Source of the DNA: Alphaproteobacteria bacterium
GTDB lineage: Bacteria > Pseudomonadota > Alphaproteobacteria > Rhodospirillales > Rhodospirillaceae
Length of the DNA: 64,000 nucleotides
NCBI GenBank assembly: GCA_030835385.1
Contig: JAURPI010000042.1
Span: forward strand, 275,038 to 339,037
Direction of reading: 5' to 3'
Shown here: positions 61,526 through 64,000 of the stretch, in pieces
How the letters are laid out: each line of letters starts with the position of its first letter
Numbering within the stretch: the stretch's first letter is position 1
Made by a program: the position numbers and the translations under genes
The notes under the pieces: generated by a model
Seen by the model: the letters and a program-made list of their open reading frames with translations, nothing else
The model's database searches: none
Told to the model about the DNA's origin: nothing

Positions 61526-62259
61526 CCGCAACACCAATCAGTGCCGAGGCCTACGATGATCTTTGGGCTGCCGGTTGGGATGATACGCGTCTCTATGGGC
61601 CGATGGCCCGTCATAGTCGCCGGATATTTGCGTCGTTAAGCGCTGACCTTTCACCAACATCTATCCTTGATGTCGGGTGTGGCGAAGGTTCCTTGTTAAG
61701 CGCACTGATGAAAGAACATTCGGACGCTATCGGCACAGGTCTTGAGGTGTCAGACCACGCCATTGCTCTAGCGGAGAAAGTCGTTCCGTCTGCATCCTTT
61801 AAAAACTGTGACGTAGCGACAAACGCGCTCCTGGAAACCTTTGATCTGGTAGTGTCGGCGGATGTGGTTGAACATATCGCCGATGACACGACGGCCATCC
61901 AGAACATGGCGGCGATGACCGCACCCGGCGGCCGTTTGATTATTTCAACCTTACAAGGCCGCATGCGGAACTTTGAGCGCCAAGTTGGCCATGTGCGGAA
62001 TTACGCGCCACATGAACTTGAACGCAAGATAGAGTCCGCAGGTTTGAAAATTGAGCGCGTCGTGGCCTGGGGCTGGCCGTTCTATTCACCACTTTATCGC
62101 GACCTACTCGATATGATGGACAACAAAGGCACCATGGGGAGCTTTGGTTTGATACGGAAAACCATCTGCCACATCCTTTATGGTCTGTTTCTGCTAAACC
62201 GTTCCACAAAGGGCGACTATATTTTTGTCCGCGCGGTGAAGGAGCATGACAATGGCTGA
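61522..62259 (+). CDS. Class I SAM methyltransferase
   Basis: 245 residues from GTG at 61522 overlapping the GT4 stop. SAM loop ILDVGCGEGSLLSAL near residues 49-63, then GTGLEVSDHAIALAE, DLVVSADVVEHIADDTTAIQNMAAMTAPGG and NYAPHELERKIESAGL. It belongs to the Methyltransf_11/UbiG-like group common in glycan clusters. It overlaps the LegB-like gene by 14 bases, so it is one operon with it and the GT4 gene. Confidence 0.88.
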   Translation: MTATPISAEAYDDLWAAGWDDTRLYGPMARHSRRIFASLSADLSPTSILDVGCGEGSLLSALMKEHSDAIGTGLEVSDHAIALAEKVVPSASFKNCDVATNALLETFDLVVSADVVEHIADDTTAIQNMAAMTAPGGRLIISTLQGRMRNFERQVGHVRNYAPHELERKIESAGLKIERVVAWGWPFYSPLYRDLLDMMDNKGTMGSFGLIRKTICHILYGLFLLNRSTKGDYIFVRAVKEHDNG

Positions 62260-63271
62260 CCAGAAACCCAACCTGGGGAAAGTCTTGGTGACAGGTGCCG
62301 ACGGATTTATCGGATCACATCTGACTGACGCCCTTGTCACCGCCGGACATGATGTTCGCGCCTTTGTTCAGTACAACAGTTTCAATTCTTGGGGATGGCT
62401 CGACCACAGCCCTGCAGAGGTGCGTGAAAATATAGACGTCTTTGCTGGCGATGTCCGCGACCTTCACGGTGTGCAAACGGCGATGAAAGGCTGCGACACT
62501 GTCCTGCACCTTGCCGCCCTTATATCGATTCCCTACAGCTATCATTCACCGGCGGCTTATGTTGAGACCAACGTGTCCGGAACATTGAATGTGGTGCAAG
62601 CGGCGCACGACCTCGGCGCCTCACGCATCATCTCAACATCAACGTCGGAGGTGTACGGCACGGCGCAGTTTGTGCCGATTACTGAAGATCACCCGCTGCA
62701 AGGGCAATCACCTTATTCAGCCTCCAAAATAGGTGCGGATCAGATTGCATTGTCTTATCACCGCGCGTTCGATACGCCGGTCAGTGTGATCCGACCGTTT
62801 AACACGTACGGTCCACGGCAATCGGCACGGGCAATCATCCCCACGGTCATCACGCAAATTCTAGCCGGTCAGAAACAAATCAAACTTGGAACACTACACC
62901 CGACCCGGGATCTCAGTTATGTCGACGATACGGTTGCCGGGTTCATCGCCATGGCAGCATGCGATGATGCCATTGGCCAAGTCGTAAACCTGGGTTCGGA
63001 TTTTGAAATCTCAATGGTGGATACGGTGGCCCTGATCCGGGAGATTATGGGCGCCAACATTGAAATCGTCACAGACGATCAACGGGTGCGGCCCGATGCT
63101 TCTGAGGTTGAACGCCTGTGGGCATCCAATGGAAAAGCAAAGACGTTGTTTGGCTGGACCCCCACACACAGCGGGCGTGAAGGACTCAAAAGCGGCCTGG
63201 AGAAAACCATCAATTGGTTCTCAGACCCTGCCCACCAAGCCCTATACAAGGCAGATCAATACAACATTTAG
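62246..63271 (+). CDS. LegB-like NAD-dependent 4,6-dehydratase
   Basis: Extended short-chain dehydrogenase of 341 residues. NAD-binding VTGADGFIGSHLTDAL near residues 15-30, HLAALISIPYSYHSPAAY, the catalytic STSTSEVYG and SPYSASKIGADQ (Tyr-x-x-x-Lys), and PFNTYGPRQSARAIIPTVI are seen. YNSFNSWGWLDH and TLHPTRDLSYVDDTV closely match the UDP-GlcNAc 4,6-dehydratases (LegB type) that start legionaminic acid synthesis. No legC, legI or legF homologue is in the window, so the pathway cannot be confirmed. A second ATG at 62252 is possible. Confidence 0.88.
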   Translation: MTMADQKPNLGKVLVTGADGFIGSHLTDALVTAGHDVRAFVQYNSFNSWGWLDHSPAEVRENIDVFAGDVRDLHGVQTAMKGCDTVLHLAALISIPYSYHSPAAYVETNVSGTLNVVQAAHDLGASRIISTSTSEVYGTAQFVPITEDHPLQGQSPYSASKIGADQIALSYHRAFDTPVSVIRPFNTYGPRQSARAIIPTVITQILAGQKQIKLGTLHPTRDLSYVDDTVAGFIAMAACDDAIGQVVNLGSDFEISMVDTVALIREIMGANIEIVTDDQRVRPDASEVERLWASNGKAKTLFGWTPTHSGREGLKSGLEKTINWFSDPAHQALYKADQYNI

Positions 63272-63288
63272 ACTGGGGTCTTGCGGTC

Positions 63289-63822
63289 ATGGAGATTCCT
63301 ACCCTTGAAACGGAGCGCCTTATTTTGCGCCCATTCAATGTCGATGACATTGACACTTACGCAGCCATGGTAGCTGATACCGAGGTCAGTAAATTGATCA
63401 GTCTGGGTGGCAAGCCCATGGACCGATTGGATGCCTGGCGTTCAATGACAGCCATCGTGGGTCAATGGCAGTTTCGTAACTTCGGACAATGGGCCGTAGA
63501 AGAGAAAGAAACAGGTACCTTCTTAGGGCATATGGGTTTGTACTATCCGGAAACCTGACCAGGACGCGAACTTGGGTACGCATTAGATCGAACGCATTGG
63601 GGAAAAGGTTTCGCGACTGAGGGCGCGAGCGCCGTGCGTGACTATGCGTTTGAAGTTTTGGCGTGGGATGATCTTATTTCCATCATCAGTCCTGTGAACG
63701 CGCGATCACAAGCTGTTGCGAAAAGATTAGGGGAAACCTATCGCGAAGACATTCAGGTAAGAGACATGACAGTCCAAATATACGGCCCTAGCCGCACCGA
63801 CTGGGAACGGTTGGACCGCTAA
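63289..63822 (+). pseudogene. GNAT acetyltransferase interrupted by one TGA
   Basis: One frame of 178 codons: MEIPTLETERLILRPF opens a RimJ/RimL-type acetyltransferase, then GQWAVEEKETGTFLGHMGLYYPET, TGA (63556-63558), then PGRELGYALDRTHWGKGFATEGA and IISPVNARSQAVAKRLG. Homologues have Trp in the PExWPGxELGY motif, so TGG to TGA (nonsense) is the simplest reading; the reading frame on both sides is unchanged. As it stands the CoA-binding region is separated from the start. It follows the LegB-like gene by 17 bases. Confidence 0.8.
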
Positions 63823-63825
63823 GCC

Positions 63826-64000
63826 ATGACCATCGGCGACCGGCATTTGCGATTTCCCGGCACCATAAATTTCCATGACATGGGTGGCTATGAAACCCAT
63901 GATGGAGGCCGGGTTCGGTCAGTCTTTTTATACCGGTCCGGGCACCTGGCTTTCGCCGAGGCCAACGCCAAAAACGATATTGCCGCCTTAGATATCAGAC
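63826..64000 (+). CDS. Tyrosine-protein-phosphatase-like gene, 5' part
   Basis: Begins three bases after the GNAT frame with ATG at 63826 and runs off the window edge after 58 codons. LRFPGTINFHDMGGYETHDGGRVRSVFLYRSGHLAF matches the N-terminal segment of the Y_phosphatase3 (tyrosine/dual-specificity phosphatase) family, which has FRDLGGY and RSGxLA. The catalytic Cys loop is outside the window. Confidence 0.7.
   Translation, partial: MTIGDRHLRFPGTINFHDMGGYETHDGGRVRSVFLYRSGHLAFAEANAKNDIAALDIR

Noticed and set aside
43970..63822. Alternative genetic code (TAA as Tyr, TGA as Trp)
   Set aside because: Both codons are used as normal stops at the ends of core genes here, including TGA in ccmA and argG, so recoding is not needed to explain the broken genes.

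Overview
The window is a contiguous piece of an alphaproteobacterial chromosome, most like Rhodospirillales or a related free-living aerobic lineage. The evidence is gene content and order: an aconitase gene divergent from a complete cytochrome c maturation operon; rpsT next to dnaA; dnaA-dnaN-recF-gyrB on one strand; and mutM with an enoyl-CoA hydratase facing ubiE-ubiB-coaBC-dut. No plasmid, phage, insertion sequence or CRISPR signature was seen. Only one RNA gene was found, a tRNA-Ala.

Layout. 1-11.4 kb: the 5' two thirds of acnA (cut by the window edge), ccmABCDEFGHI in one direction (System I haem delivery to c-type cytochromes), a SCO-family copper chaperone, a cysteine-cluster protein, a YgjP-like metallopeptidase and a SleB-like cell-wall hydrolase. 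11.4-18 kb: a candidate 30-residue ORF, a Bcr/CflA exporter, a class A penicillin-binding protein, a ribbon-helix-helix gene with no usable start codon, and a TonB-dependent receptor. 18-25.5 kb: gyrB, recF, dnaN, dnaA and rpsT, all on the minus strand. 25.6-39.2 kb: housekeeping genes (crotonase, mutM, ubiE, ubiB, coaBC, dut, a MoeB-like protein, an OmpA-like lipoprotein, rlmN, argG, a second crotonase, an FkbM-type methyltransferase, folD, yggT).

39.2-47.5 kb looks accessory and partly decayed. It starts with a lipoprotein-type SMP-30 remnant and tRNA-Ala(CGC), then an MFS transporter, and a minus-strand run of TauD-like dioxygenase, two Dpp-type permeases, a methyltransferase interrupted by two in-frame TAA codons, a peptide/opine-type binding protein, a probable TRAP-binding-protein remnant and a secreted double-VOC protein. 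47.5-64 kb is a surface-glycan region. It holds the HisF-like, HisH-like and PseA/WbpG-like proteins that together amidinate N-acetyl sugars, a serine-acetyltransferase-like protein, a GtrB/ArnC-type glycosyltransferase, an asparagine-synthase-like amidotransferase, two methyltransferases, a flippase-like membrane protein, a GT4 glycosyltransferase and a LegB-like 4,6-dehydratase. A secreted subtilase lies antisense inside the amidination genes, and a tandem alpha/beta-hydrolase with unusual nucleophile elbows lies in the middle. The window closes with a GNAT gene broken by one TGA and the start of a tyrosine-phosphatase-like gene.

The most notable observations are: five interrupted genes, several with otherwise intact frames and substitutions exactly at conserved residues or the start codon; the tandem hydrolase lacking Ser/Asp/Cys at both nucleophile positions; the 30-codon ORF with a strong ribosome site; and a split acetamidino-sugar pathway adjoining a LegB-like enzyme. 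No wholly new system could be demonstrated from sequence alone.
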